NCBI RefSeq assembly: GCF_030816075.1
Contig: NZ_JAUSXO010000001.1
Location: 3,658,001-3,722,000, forward strand
Length of the DNA stretch: 64,000 nt
Direction of reading: 5' to 3'
Source: Arthrobacter agilis
Lineage (GTDB): Bacteria; Actinomycetota; Actinomycetes; Actinomycetales; Micrococcaceae
Position numbers and translations under genes: made by a program. Shown piece by piece: positions 30,301 through 38,802 of the stretch (the stretch's first letter is position 1; each line of letters opens with the position of its first letter). The notes beneath the pieces were generated by a model that did not search any database, was not told the origin of the DNA, and was given only the letters and a program-made list of their open reading frames with translations.

Positions 30301-30470
30301 CCGGCTCCTATGTGGGCCGCGTGACCTACGCCGGTTCCTCGGCCGTGACCTACGTGACGGTCGTCGTCGACGGGAAGGGTGCGGCCACGGCCCAGCTCCC
30401 CACCGTCAACGCGGCGGACAAACTCCTGACCGGTCCCCGTGAGTCGATCACCCCGACCGGCAACAAGTAG
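27308..30470 (+). pseudogene. Secreted S8 subtilisin-like serine protease, interrupted by a 1-base frameshift
   Basis: Extracellular protease. The first frame gives a signal peptide (AIVLGLPLLVTSTAVAPAAFA) and stops making sense at an extra C in the CCCCC at 27481-27485; the +1 frame resumes as AQYPDGKYIVVLADKPVATY (inhibitor I9 propeptide). Repaired length is about 1053 residues: propeptide, catalytic domain with Asp in VVGVIDTGYSP, His in DNHGTHTAST and Ser in SGTSMASPHVAG, a protease-associated insert (AKVAGKIVVCDRG), Fn3-like segment and a C-terminal PPC-like domain (DFDMFLVTPGG). No sortase motif, so it should be released. A terminator follows. Confidence 0.9.
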
Positions 30471-30506
30471 CACCAGGAGCAGTACCTGCCCGCAACGGGC
30501 ATAAGA

Positions 30507-30545
30507 GAAGGCCGGCGGATCATCGATCCGCCGGCCTTCTTCATG
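30507..30545 (+). terminator. Rho-independent terminator after the subtilase
   Basis: 15-bp perfect stem (30507-30521 with 30525-30539), 3-base loop, weak T-rich tail TCTTCAT. It lies 37 bases after the stop. Confidence 0.8.
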
Positions 30546-30724
30546 CCTTCCGGTGCCCGCCGTCGTCGCGGTACCCGGGCGCACCGGCCGTCGTTCCTGC
30601 CTTTACCGGCTCCAGGGCCGGGTTCCCCGGCACGTCGCGGTACCACGCGCACGTGGGTGCCATAAACCAGGAACGACGGCGGGCGTGCCGCGGTGCGTTC
30701 GCCCGACGGCGGGTGGGAGACGGG
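30546..30724. repeat. Repeat-rich spacer between subtilase terminator and lysC
   Basis: No convincing gene. A 13-base inverted repeat (GCCGTCGTTCCTG at 30587-30599 and its complement at 30668-30680) frames a direct repeat of GTCGCGGTACC (about 30566 and 30636). The large loop and lack of T-tract are unlike a normal terminator; it may be the 3' end structure of lysC mRNA or a REP-like element. Confidence 0.45.
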
Positions 30725-31243
30725 CTAGCGGCCCGTCCCGGCGTACACCGTGGCCGTGGCGTCGCCGTCGAGCTCGAAGGCCGCATGGACGGCGCGGACG
30801 GCGTCGTCGAGCAGGTCGGCTCCCGTGACCACGGAGATGCGGATCTCCGACGTCGAGATCATGTCGATGTTCACGCCGGCGTCGGACAGGGCGCGGAAGA
30901 AGCGGTACGAGACGCCGGGGTTGGACCGCATCCCCGCTCCGATCAGGGAGAGCTTCCCGATCTTCTCGTTGTACTCCACCGCCTCGAACCCCACGCGGTC
31001 CTGCGCCTCGCCGAGCGCGGCGAGGGCCTCGGCGCCGTCGACGATGGGCAGGGTGAACGAGATGTCCGTCCGGCCCGAGCCGTGCGTCGAGACGTTCTGG
31101 ACGATCATGTCGATGTTCGTGTTGGCGCCGGCGACGATCCCGAAGATCTCCGCCGCCTTGCCGGGGATGTCCGGTACCCCGACGACGGTGACCTTGGCTT
31201 CCGAGCGGTCGTGGGCGACACCGGAGATGATGGGCTGTTCCAA
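30725..31243 (-). CDS. Probable internal translation start giving the LysC beta subunit
   Basis: In Corynebacterium and relatives a 172-residue beta subunit is made from an in-frame start inside lysC. Here a TTG (31243) reads [20 protein letters not shown], aligning with that start, is preceded by GAGGGAGA at proper spacing, and gives exactly 172 residues, i.e. both ACT domains without the kinase. Use of the TTG is inferred. Confidence 0.55.
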   Translation of the reverse strand: MEQPIISGVAHDRSEAKVTVVGVPDIPGKAAEIFGIVAGANTNIDMIVQNVSTHGSGRTDISFTLPIVDGAEALAALGEAQDRVGFEAVEYNEKIGKLSLIGAGMRSNPGVSYRFFRALSDAGVNIDMISTSEIRISVVTGADLLDDAVRAVHAAFELDGDATATVYAGTGR

Positions 31244-32011
31244 GGGTTCTCCCTCTTGAATCTTGATCTGGTCGTCGGGGCTGGGAAGCACCCAGGTGCC
31301 CTCGTTGTGGCTGAAGGAGGAGCGGACGTGCAGCGGGACCCCGAAGCGCCGGGCGTACTCGACGCAGCGCAGATGCAGGATCTTCGCGCCCGAGGCGGCC
31401 ATCTCGAGCATCTCCTCGCTCGAGATGGTGTCGATCTTCTGCGCCGAGGGGACCACGCGCGGGTCCGCGGTGTAGACGCCGTCGACGTCGGTGTAGATCT
31501 CGCAGACATCGGCGTCGAGGGCCGCGGCGAGTGCCACGGCCGTGGTGTCGGACCCGCCACGGCCGAGGGTCGTGATGTCGTTGCTCTCACGGCTCATGCC
31601 CTGGAAGCCGGCGACGATCGCGATGTCGCCCTTCTCGATGGCGGTCAGGATGCGGTGGGGCGAGACGTCGATGATGCGCGCCTTGCCGTGGATCGCATCG
31701 GTGATCATGCCGGCCTGGCTGCCGGTGAAGGACTGGGCGGACGCGCCGATCCCGTGGATGGCCATGGCCAGCAGGGCCATGGAGATCCGTTCCCCCGCGC
31801 TGAGCAGCATGTCCATCTCGCGGGCGTCGGACGTGGCGCTGACCTGGCCGGCGAGGTCGAGCAGCTCGTCCGTGCTGTCGCCCATCGCGGAGACGACGAC
31901 CACCACCCGGTGGCCCGCGGCCTGCGTGTCCACCACGCGCCGCGCCACCCGCTTGATGCCCTCGGCGTCGGCAACGGACGATCCGCCGAATTTCTGGACT
32001 ATGAGGCTCAT
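30725..32011 (-). CDS. lysC: Aspartate kinase LysC (alpha subunit)
   Basis: Phosphorylates aspartate, first step to lysine, threonine and methionine. 428 residues. Kinase part starts with [18 protein letters not shown] and has [23 protein letters not shown]; two ACT domains follow ([20 protein letters not shown] and [22 protein letters not shown]) for feedback control. The ATG at 32011 has only a weak ribosome site. An internal start for the separate beta subunit is likely (see next entry). Confidence 0.96.
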   Translation of the reverse strand: MSLIVQKFGGSSVADAEGIKRVARRVVDTQAAGHRVVVVVSAMGDSTDELLDLAGQVSATSDAREMDMLLSAGERISMALLAMAIHGIGASAQSFTGSQAGMITDAIHGKARIIDVSPHRILTAIEKGDIAIVAGFQGMSRESNDITTLGRGGSDTTAVALAAALDADVCEIYTDVDGVYTADPRVVPSAQKIDTISSEEMLEMAASGAKILHLRCVEYARRFGVPLHVRSSFSHNEGTWVLPSPDDQIKIQEGEPLEQPIISGVAHDRSEAKVTVVGVPDIPGKAAEIFGIVAGANTNIDMIVQNVSTHGSGRTDISFTLPIVDGAEALAALGEAQDRVGFEAVEYNEKIGKLSLIGAGMRSNPGVSYRFFRALSDAGVNIDMISTSEIRISVVTGADLLDDAVRAVHAAFELDGDATATVYAGTGR

Positions 32012-32125
32012 GCACTCGCTCACTGGGGACGACGGCGGCGGTGTGACCTCGCCGTGCTGACTGGAATCCAGGGGCGGCAGCGCCGGCGCCTCGGGGACGT
32101 CGGACGGGAATCCGACACCCGTGCC

Positions 32126-32155
32126 AGTGTAGCGGCGGGCTGATTGCGCACTCAA
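32126..32155 (-). promoter_or_regulatory. Probable lysC promoter
   Basis: On the minus strand TTGAGT (32155-32150) and TACACT (32131-32126) are 18 bases apart, placing the start of transcription near 32119 and leaving a leader of about 108 bases in which no lysine riboswitch is recognisable. Confidence 0.5.
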
Positions 32156-32245
32156 AGTCTGGGTCCGATTAAGAACAGGCGTCCGGGCGGTCCTTTTCGT
32201 GCCGCCCTGCGGGTCGAACGCCGCGCCGTCGCCTACGCTCGTACC

Positions 32246-33178
32246 ATGACCAACGAATTTGGGGGAATCGTTGTCGAGGGGGTCGCCAGGAGCTTCGGTT
32301 CCGTCCAGGCGATCCGCGACATCGATTTCGTGGCTCCGCCCGGGGAAGTGACCGCTCTGATCGGTCCCAACGGCTCCGGCAAGACGACTCTGATGCTGAT
32401 GATGGCGAGCCTGCTGGCGCCCGATCTCGGCACCCTGCGCGTGGCGGGCTTCGATCCCGTCAAGCAGCCCGCGGAGGTGAGGAGCCGGATCGGGTGGATG
32501 CCCGACACCCTCGGCGTCTGGGAATCCCTCACGGCCTTCGAAGTGCTGAAGACCATCGGGTCCCTCTACGGCATGAGTGCGGCGGACAGCGCCCACCGTG
32601 CCGACGAGCTGCTGGTCACCGTGAACCTGACCGAGTTCGGCCGGCGGCCGGCCCGCGTGCTCTCCCGGGGACAGCAGCAGCGGCTGAGCCTCGCCCGGGC
32701 CCTGATCCACGACCCGCAGGTGCTGCTCCTGGACGAGCCCGCCTCCGGACTCGATCCCGGCTCCCGGGTGGAACTGAGATCCCTGCTCCGCTCCCTGGCC
32801 GCGGCGGGCAAGACCGTCGTCGTCTCGAGCCACGTCCTGTCGGAGCTCGACGAGATCGCCGACCGCGCGGTCTTCGTCAGCCGGGGGCAGTCGGTCAAGA
32901 GCCAGACGCTCGACGAGGCAGGCAGCCAGACGCGCCGCTACTACATCCAGGCGCAGCCCATGTCGGCGCTCGCCGCCGCCCTGGGAAGCTACGGGGTCCG
33001 GTTCGAGACGCGCGGGGACTCCCGGCGTGAGGAGTACCTCGTCCAGCTCGGCAGCACCGCGGAAGCCTCCTGGCTGCTGCGCACCCTGGTGATGGGCGAC
33101 GTCGTCGTCACCGCGTTCGCGCCCGCCGGCGGCGCCCTCGAAGAGACCTACATGAGCCTGGATACGGACAGACTATGA
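32246..33178 (+). CDS. ABC exporter ATP-binding protein
   Basis: 310 residues, one nucleotide-binding domain: Walker A GPNGSGKT, signature LSRGQQQR, Walker [20 protein letters not shown] ([13 protein letters not shown]) and H-loop VVSSHVLSE, of the CcmA/NatA type. A C-terminal extension of about 90 residues follows the domain. A TACGCT hexamer six bases before the ATG suggests leaderless transcription. Its stop overlaps the permease start (ATGA), so the two form an ABC-2 exporter; cargo unknown. Confidence 0.88.
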   Translation: MTNEFGGIVVEGVARSFGSVQAIRDIDFVAPPGEVTALIGPNGSGKTTLMLMMASLLAPDLGTLRVAGFDPVKQPAEVRSRIGWMPDTLGVWESLTAFEVLKTIGSLYGMSAADSAHRADELLVTVNLTEFGRRPARVLSRGQQQRLSLARALIHDPQVLLLDEPASGLDPGSRVELRSLLRSLAAAGKTVVVSSHVLSELDEIADRAVFVSRGQSVKSQTLDEAGSQTRRYYIQAQPMSALAAALGSYGVRFETRGDSRREEYLVQLGSTAEASWLLRTLVMGDVVVTAFAPAGGALEETYMSLDTDRL

Positions 33179-34317
33179 GCACCGCGACCGAACCCTCGAC
33201 CCCCCAGCCCGTCCGTTCCTCGACCAGGCTGCCCTTCCCGTCCGCTGTCCGCACCGTGTTCTCCCTCGAGATGCGGCAGCGGTTGCGGGGCAAGGGCTGG
33301 TACTGGATGCTCGCCATCTGGTTCGTCGTGATCGCCTTCATCTTCGTGCTCGGGACGGCGTTCCTCGGGGCGACCGACAACGAGGGCGGCATCCTCTTCG
33401 ACCTGGTGGTCGGCTTCGTCCTGCTGTTCGGCCTCCTCGTGGCGCCGGGCCTGTCCGCGAACGCGGTCAACGGGGACCGCGCCGGCGGCACCCTCGCGAT
33501 CCTCCAGGTGACCCTCCTGACCCCGGGGCAACTCCTGTTCGGCAAATGGCTCGCCTCCTGGGTGGGATCGATCGCCTTCCTCGTCGTCAGCAGCCCCTTC
33601 ATCTTCTGGGCCCTGGCCCTGGGTGGTGTGGACGCGGCGGAAGCACTGGTCTCGCTGCTGATGCTGGCGGTGGAGCTCGGCGTCGTCTGCGCCATCGGCG
33701 TCGGTGTCTCGGCGCTGGCCGGCCGGCCCCTGTTCTCCATCGTCATCACCTACATGCTGGTGGCCCTGCTGGCGCTCGGCACCGTGATCGTCTTCGGCCT
33801 GAGCACCACGCTCGTCATGGAGCAGCGGACGATGACGACGGCCTACTACACCTACTCGCCCGGCAGCCTGGACAGCACGGGCGTGCCCGAGGAGGGGGCC
33901 GAGATGGAATGCGTCACGCAGACGAGCAGCGGACCGGTCCCGCGGACGGACTACATCACCTGGATCCTCGCGGCCAACCCGTTCGTCGTGGTGGCCGATG
34001 CCGTGCCCTACAGTGTCGAGGATCTTCCCGAGCCGGCGGGAAGCGGGCCCTACGGGTACGCGCCCGGCGGGCCGTACTACACGCCGGGTGTGATGGAGAC
34101 GATCAGTCAGGGCGTCCGTGCGGCTCAGGCCGGGCCCGACTTCGACCAGACCTGCGAGGAGTACGCCCAGTCACTCCGGCCGCTGCCACAGCAGACCCCG
34201 ATCTGGCCGCTCGGCCTCGGACTGCAGCTCCTGCTCGCGGGCGTACTCCTGTTCATCGGTCGCCGGAAGCTGACCATGCCCGCCCGGCGTCTCGCGCAGG
34301 GGACGCGCATCGCCTAG
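33175..34317 (+). CDS. ABC-2 type exporter permease
   Basis: 380 residues: one N-terminal helix after a basic lead, a cluster of four to five helices (about 75-210), an exterior loop of about 130 residues rich in Tyr, Pro and Gly, then a C-terminal helix. LEMRQRLRGKGWYWMLAIWF is typical of ABC-2 permeases. Coupled to the ATPase by ATGA. Substrate not predictable. Confidence 0.83.
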   Translation: MSTATEPSTPQPVRSSTRLPFPSAVRTVFSLEMRQRLRGKGWYWMLAIWFVVIAFIFVLGTAFLGATDNEGGILFDLVVGFVLLFGLLVAPGLSANAVNGDRAGGTLAILQVTLLTPGQLLFGKWLASWVGSIAFLVVSSPFIFWALALGGVDAAEALVSLLMLAVELGVVCAIGVGVSALAGRPLFSIVITYMLVALLALGTVIVFGLSTTLVMEQRTMTTAYYTYSPGSLDSTGVPEEGAEMECVTQTSSGPVPRTDYITWILAANPFVVVADAVPYSVEDLPEPAGSGPYGYAPGGPYYTPGVMETISQGVRAAQAGPDFDQTCEEYAQSLRPLPQQTPIWPLGLGLQLLLAGVLLFIGRRKLTMPARRLAQGTRIA

Positions 34318-34329
34318 CCGCCGCGAGGG

Positions 34330-34926
34330 TCAGGACATGACGCGGCGGCCCTCGAAGGCCCGGCCGAGGGTCACCTCGTCGGCATACTCGAGGTCCCCGC
34401 CCACGGGCAGGCCGGAGGCGAGCCGGGTGACCGGGATGCCGATGGTCTTGAGCATGCGGACCAGGTAGGTGGCGGTCGCCTCGCCCTCCAGGTTGGGGTC
34501 CGTGGCGATGATGATCTCCTTGATCTGCTCGTCCGTGAGGCGGGCCAGCAGTTCGCGGATGCGCAGCTGGTCCGGCCCCACGCCGGCGATCGGGTTGATG
34601 GCGCCTCCGAGGACGTGGTACCTGCCACGGAAGGACCGCGTGCGCTCGACGGCGATCACGTCCTTGGACTCCTCGACCACGCAGATCATGGACGGGTCGC
34701 GGCGCGGATCGCGGCAGATGGCGCACAGGTCCTGTTCCGCGACGTTGCCGCAGACGGTGCAGAACTTCACGCGCTCCTTGACCGTGGTGATCGCGGTGAC
34801 GAGGCGCTTCATGTCCTCGCCGTCCGCCTCGAGGATGTGGAACGCGAGGCGCTGGGCCGATTTCGGTCCTACCCCGGGCAGGCGTCCGAGCTCGTCGATC
34901 AGCTCCTGCACTGCGCCTTCGTACAC
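34330..34926 (-). CDS. recR: Recombination protein RecR
   Basis: RecFOR-pathway DNA repair protein. 198 residues: helix-hairpin-helix [21 protein letters not shown]4 zinc finger [16 protein letters not shown], Toprim motif [18 protein letters not shown] and a Walker-B-like C-terminus. GTG start with AAAGGGAA upstream. It follows dnaX on the same strand after 177 bases; the ybaB gene often found between them is absent. A 9-bp hairpin (34317-34325 with 34341-34349) wraps its stop codon and may end transcription for both converging genes. Confidence 0.96.
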   Translation of the reverse strand: MYEGAVQELIDELGRLPGVGPKSAQRLAFHILEADGEDMKRLVTAITTVKERVKFCTVCGNVAEQDLCAICRDPRRDPSMICVVEESKDVIAVERTRSFRGRYHVLGGAINPIAGVGPDQLRIRELLARLTDEQIKEIIIATDPNLEGEATATYLVRMLKTIGIPVTRLASGLPVGGDLEYADEVTLGRAFEGRRVMS

Positions 34927-35064
34927 GGTGTTCCCTTTTCTGCTGTCTGGTCGGCCGGCGTCGTCACGGACGTCGGTATGCTGCGCTCACGTCACCGGGG
35001 CATGGGAGCGCCCTTCCATTGTCCGCCCTGGGTAGCTGGGGGCGGGGCATACCACGGCCTGATT

Positions 35065-35096
35065 CCGCCCTCGGCATGTCTGGCAGGCGAGGGCGG
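35065..35096 (-). terminator. Hairpin downstream of dnaX
   Basis: 9-bp perfect GC stem (35065-35073 with 35088-35096), 14-base loop, starting 8 bases after the dnaX stop on the minus strand; no T-tract. It may reduce read-through into recR. The rest of the 177-base spacer shows no gene. Confidence 0.5.
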
Positions 35097-35103
35097 TGCC
35101 GCG

Positions 35104-38100
35104 TCACTGTCCGTCGATACTGCGTTCCTCGACGAGCCGTCCGTTGAGGATGCGTTCGATCGCCGTACGGCCCACCAGCCCCGACTCCTCGATCGTCTCG
35201 TCGTCGGCGCTGGGTTCGTCCTCGACGAACCGGCGGTCGACGGCACCCCGGGCGGCCGATGCCTCCTCGGCGCGCTTCCGCTCGGCCTCGTCGAGGAGCT
35301 GCTGGTAGCGGCTGATGGGCTTCTGCCGGATGTTCTCGGCCGGAGCCGGGCGGTCGGGGGCGGTCACGACGCCGTTCGGTGCGGGAGTCGCACCGGGCCC
35401 GGGGGCCACGACGGGCCCGGCGCTCCGGTGGGACCCGTCCGGCACGGGGCCGCGGGGGCCCGCGCCTGCCAGCCCGCGCGGCAGCACGGGCGACGACGGT
35501 GTGGCCGCTGCCGGGGAGGCGGGCGGGGTCGCGGCCACGGGAGGGCTCCAGACCACCGACCGGGACGGCGCCGCTTCCGCTGCCGGTCCCGTCATCGGTG
35601 CTGCGGGAGCGGCTTCCGGACCGCGCTTCGGTGCAGGTGCAGGTGCAGGGGCAGATGCGGAGGCCTGCATGGCGTCACCAGAGCCGCCCCCGCGTGCCGG
35701 GGGCGCGCCGGCAGGGCGAGCTTCCGCGCGCTGCGGTTCCCTGGGGCGCCGGTCGTAGGGATCCTCGGGTACCGAACCCCAGTCGCCCCCGGGGTCGAAG
35801 GCCTCCTCCGGGGGCTCGACGAGCGCCCAGGAGTCGTCGGACATCGAGGGATCCCACGCGCTGACGGCCTCGGGCGCGGGAGCCTCGGCGGAGGCTGCGG
35901 CGCGACCCGGACGGCGGGTGTCGTCACGGCGGGGTTCCGGCGCGCTGGTCCGCCTCGGCCTGCCGTCGCCCGCAGATCCGCCCTGCGGGTCTGACATATC
36001 GGCCGGTCGGGGTCCTCCGGGCGCGGGACGGGTGGCCTGATGGCTTCCGGAGCGCGTCGGTGTGGAGGAGGACGGTGCCGGGCCGCCCGTGACGCCGGCA
36101 CCGCCGGCACCGCCGGACGGCGCAGGTGTGGACGGTGCCGCAGGAGGGGCCGCGGCGGCTGCGGGAGGGGCTACGGATGCTGCGGGAGTCGGCTGCGGTT
36201 CGACGGGTGCGCCCGCGGGAGCCTGCGCGTCACCGCGCCGGGTGCCGCCGGGAGTCGGCTGCGGTTCGACGGGTGCGCCTGCGGGAGCCTGCGCGTCGCC
36301 GCGCCGGGCGCCGCCGGCACCACTGGCTGCGCCCCGGTCGACCGGGGGCGCGGGAGTGCCGAGGCCCGGGTTACTGTCCGGGGCCGCCTGACGGGCCGGT
36401 ACTTTTGGGCCCGACTCACCTGCCCCGCCGGCGTCGTGGACCGCCTCGATGGAACACGTGAGTCCGAGGACCTTGTGGATGGCCTGCTTCACGTTGTCCA
36501 TGTGAGGGCCACGCTGGAAACCGATCGCGTTGCCCTGATTGGCGAAGGCCAGGACCAGCTGGTTGCCCTCGAAGGAGCGCGGCTTCGCCGAGACATTGAC
36601 GATCAGCCAGGTGGCCCGCTTGATGTGGGCGACCTCGTCCATGATCTCGGGCCACGCCCGGCGGATCATCTCGACGCTGCCGCCGGATCCGCCCGAAGGA
36701 GCAGGCGCGCCGGTCTGCCCCGTCTGGACCGGTTCCGGGCGGCGGGCCCCCTGCTGCGGCTGCGCCGGGACCTGCGGGCCCTGCTGTGGCTGCACAGGGC
36801 CCTGCTGTGGCTGCGCCGAACCAGGCTGCGCCGAACCATGCTGCGCCGAACCAGGCTGCGCCGAACCATGCTGCGCCGAACCATGCTGCGCCGAATCCTG
36901 CTGGGGCTGCGCCGGGCCCTGGTGGGGTGAGGCCTGCGCGGGGCTCTGCTTCCGTCCCTGCGGTTGTGCTGGCGCACCCCACGACGGCGCGGTATCGCCA
37001 CCGCGAGCCGGGGCCTCGGCCGTGGGACCGTCCGCGGCACCGGAACGCCGGTCGGCGCCCGAAGGCTGCCCGGCGCCCGACGCCCGCTGCTCGAGGTCGC
37101 CCGTGGGGGCCTGCCCGTCGTGCTGCGCGCCCAGGGGTGCCGGTGCTACGGGCTGTGCCGAGGTCTCCGGCGAAGCAGCCCGGGCCGCCGGGTCACCCGT
37201 GGTGTGACTCCGGGCGTCCGCCGGCCGGTCGGTCGTCGTGCCGGACCCCGGGGTCGCGGGAGCTCCCGGTGCAGGCGCGGCCTGGCCGGAGGTACCCGAA
37301 GGCCCGCCCGCCGTCGGCTGCTGCGTCGCTCCACCCTTCTTCGGTTCGGGATCGGCGAACGCGGAGTCCGTGGACACGCCCCAGCTCCCGCCCCAGTCGG
37401 GGGAGGAGTCGGCCGTCGCCGCCGCGCCCGACCCGTTGACGCGGGAGGCTGCAGGGACGGCGGGGGAGTGGGCGCCCGGAGCCGCGGCAGGGACGGCGGG
37501 TGCCGCGGGATCGGCGGCGGGCAGCGACCAGCGGGCCGCCGCCTCTTCTGCGGTCCTGGGGACGTCGAGCCGGGGGCGTGCGGGCGCCTTCGGCACGTCG
37601 TCGGCGGGGGTGCCGGCCTCGGGGACGGGCGCGCCGCCGGCATATTCGAGGCGGCGCTCGATGCGGTCCACTCGCGCCAGGGTGCCGCGGACGGTGGCAT
37701 CCGCAGCGGGGAGCAGCAGCCGGGCGCACAGGAGCTCGAGGTGCAGGCGCGGCGAGGTGGCACCCGTCATCTCGGTCAGTGCGGTGTTGGTGACGTCCGC
37801 CGCTCGGGACAGCTCTCCCGCCCCGAGCTGGTTGGCCTGGGAGCGCATGCGGTTCAGCTGGTCGTCCGGGACGCCACGCAGGATCGACGCGGCACCCTCA
37901 GGCACGGCGTTGATGACGATCAGGTCGCGGAAGCGCTCCAGCAGGTCCTCGACGAAGCGGCGGGGGTCGTGCCCTGTCTGGATCACGCGGTCGACGGCGT
38001 TGAACACGGTGGCGGCGTCCCCGGCGGCGACGGACTCGACGACGTCGTCGAGCAGCGTGGCGTGCGTGTAGCCGAGGAGTGAGACCGCGAGCTCGTAGTC

Positions 38101-38802
38101 GAGGCCGTTCTCGCCGGCGCCGGCCATCAGCTGGTCGAGCACGGAGAGGGAGTCCCGTACGGAGCCTCCGCCCGCGCGGATCACGAGCGAGAGCACGCCG
38201 GGTGCCACCGGGACGTTCTCCTGCCGGCAGAGCTGCTCCAGGTAGGCCATGAGGGGTTCGGGCGGAACGAGCCGAAACGGGTAGTGGTGCGTCCGCGAGC
38301 GGATGGTGCCGATCACCTTGTCCGGTTCCGTGGTCGCGAAGATGAACAGGATGTGCTCCGGTGGCTCCTCGACGATCTTCAGGAGGGCGTTGAAGCCTGC
38401 CGACGTGACCATGTGCGCCTCGTCGATGATGAAGATCTTGAAGCGGTCGCGGACGGGCGCGAAGGTGGCGCGCTCGCGGAGGTCGCGGGCATCGTCCACA
38501 CCGCCGTGGCTGGCGGCGTCGATCTCGATGACGTCGAGGCTGCCGGACCCGTTGCGGGCCAGTTCGACGCAGCTGTCGCACGTGCCGCAGGGCGTGGAGG
38601 TGGGCCCCTGGGCGCAGTTGAGGCAGCGGGCGAGGATACGCGCCGACGTGGTCTTGCCACACCCGCGGGGCCCGGAGAACAGGTAGGCGTGGTTGATGCG
38701 GTCCTTGTCGATGGCCGCCATCAGGGGTTCGGTGACATGCTCCTGGCCGATGACGTCCGCGAAGGTCTCGGGGCGGTAGCGGCGGTAGAGGGCTGTACTC
38801 AC
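35104..38802 (-). CDS. dnaX: DNA polymerase III gamma/tau subunit DnaX
   Basis: Clamp-loader ATPase. 1232 residues, far longer than the 560-800 common elsewhere. The first 380 or so are the conserved AAA+ and lid domains (RPETFADVIGQEHV, Walker A GPRGCGKTT, zinc site CLNCAQGPTSTPCGTCDSC, IIDEAHMV). Then come two very long Pro/Ala/Gln/Gly-rich stretches separated by a folded block near 690-780 (MIRRAWPEIMDEVAHIKRAT), the tau-type domain. The GTG start is coupled to the gluQ stop (GTGA). Internal DNA repeats are listed separately. Confidence 0.96.
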   Translation of the reverse strand: MSTALYRRYRPETFADVIGQEHVTEPLMAAIDKDRINHAYLFSGPRGCGKTTSARILARCLNCAQGPTSTPCGTCDSCVELARNGSGSLDVIEIDAASHGGVDDARDLRERATFAPVRDRFKIFIIDEAHMVTSAGFNALLKIVEEPPEHILFIFATTEPDKVIGTIRSRTHHYPFRLVPPEPLMAYLEQLCRQENVPVAPGVLSLVIRAGGGSVRDSLSVLDQLMAGAGENGLDYELAVSLLGYTHATLLDDVVESVAAGDAATVFNAVDRVIQTGHDPRRFVEDLLERFRDLIVINAVPEGAASILRGVPDDQLNRMRSQANQLGAGELSRAADVTNTALTEMTGATSPRLHLELLCARLLLPAADATVRGTLARVDRIERRLEYAGGAPVPEAGTPADDVPKAPARPRLDVPRTAEEAAARWSLPAADPAAPAVPAAAPGAHSPAVPAASRVNGSGAAATADSSPDWGGSWGVSTDSAFADPEPKKGGATQQPTAGGPSGTSGQAAPAPGAPATPGSGTTTDRPADARSHTTGDPAARAASPETSAQPVAPAPLGAQHDGQAPTGDLEQRASGAGQPSGADRRSGAADGPTAEAPARGGDTAPSWGAPAQPQGRKQSPAQASPHQGPAQPQQDSAQHGSAQHGSAQPGSAQHGSAQPGSAQPQQGPVQPQQGPQVPAQPQQGARRPEPVQTGQTGAPAPSGGSGGSVEMIRRAWPEIMDEVAHIKRATWLIVNVSAKPRSFEGNQLVLAFANQGNAIGFQRGPHMDNVKQAIHKVLGLTCSIEAVHDAGGAGESGPKVPARQAAPDSNPGLGTPAPPVDRGAASGAGGARRGDAQAPAGAPVEPQPTPGGTRRGDAQAPAGAPVEPQPTPAASVAPPAAAAAPPAAPSTPAPSGGAGGAGVTGGPAPSSSTPTRSGSHQATRPAPGGPRPADMSDPQGGSAGDGRPRRTSAPEPRRDDTRRPGRAAASAEAPAPEAVSAWDPSMSDDSWALVEPPEEAFDPGGDWGSVPEDPYDRRPREPQRAEARPAGAPPARGGGSGDAMQASASAPAPAPAPKRGPEAAPAAPMTGPAAEAAPSRSVVWSPPVAATPPASPAAATPSSPVLPRGLAGAGPRGPVPDGSHRSAGPVVAPGPGATPAPNGVVTAPDRPAPAENIRQKPISRYQQLLDEAERKRAEEASAARGAVDRRFVEDEPSADDETIEESGLVGRTAIERILNGRLVEERSIDGQ
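36184..36315 (-). repeat. 66-bp tandem duplication inside dnaX
   Basis: Two copies (36184-36249, 36250-36315) with only a few substitutions encode a doubled TRRGDAQAPAGAPVEPQPTP segment in the disordered linker. The period is a multiple of three, so the frame is kept. Confidence 0.9.
36811..36900 (-). repeat. 15-bp tandem repeat (six units) inside dnaX
   Basis: Six copies of CTGCGCCGAACCATG or one- to three-base variants encode SAQHG/SAQPG pentapeptides in the linker. Frame-neutral; copy number may vary between strains. Confidence 0.9.

Noticed and set aside
27447..30584. 1045-residue minus-strand open frame opposite the subtilase
   Set aside because: The plus strand has the full S8 catalytic triad; the antisense product is Gly/Arg/Asp/Val-rich and featureless.
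30541..30661. 40-codon minus-strand frame in the spacer after lysC
   Set aside because: No ribosome site, no conservation pattern I recognise, and it runs through the inverted repeat, which explains the sequence better.
30653..32143. Plus-strand open frame opposite lysC
   Set aside because: Antisense shadow of a fully conserved aspartate kinase.
36811..36900. 15-bp repeats considered as a CRISPR array
   Set aside because: No spacers, unit too short, frame-neutral and inside the dnaX coding sequence.
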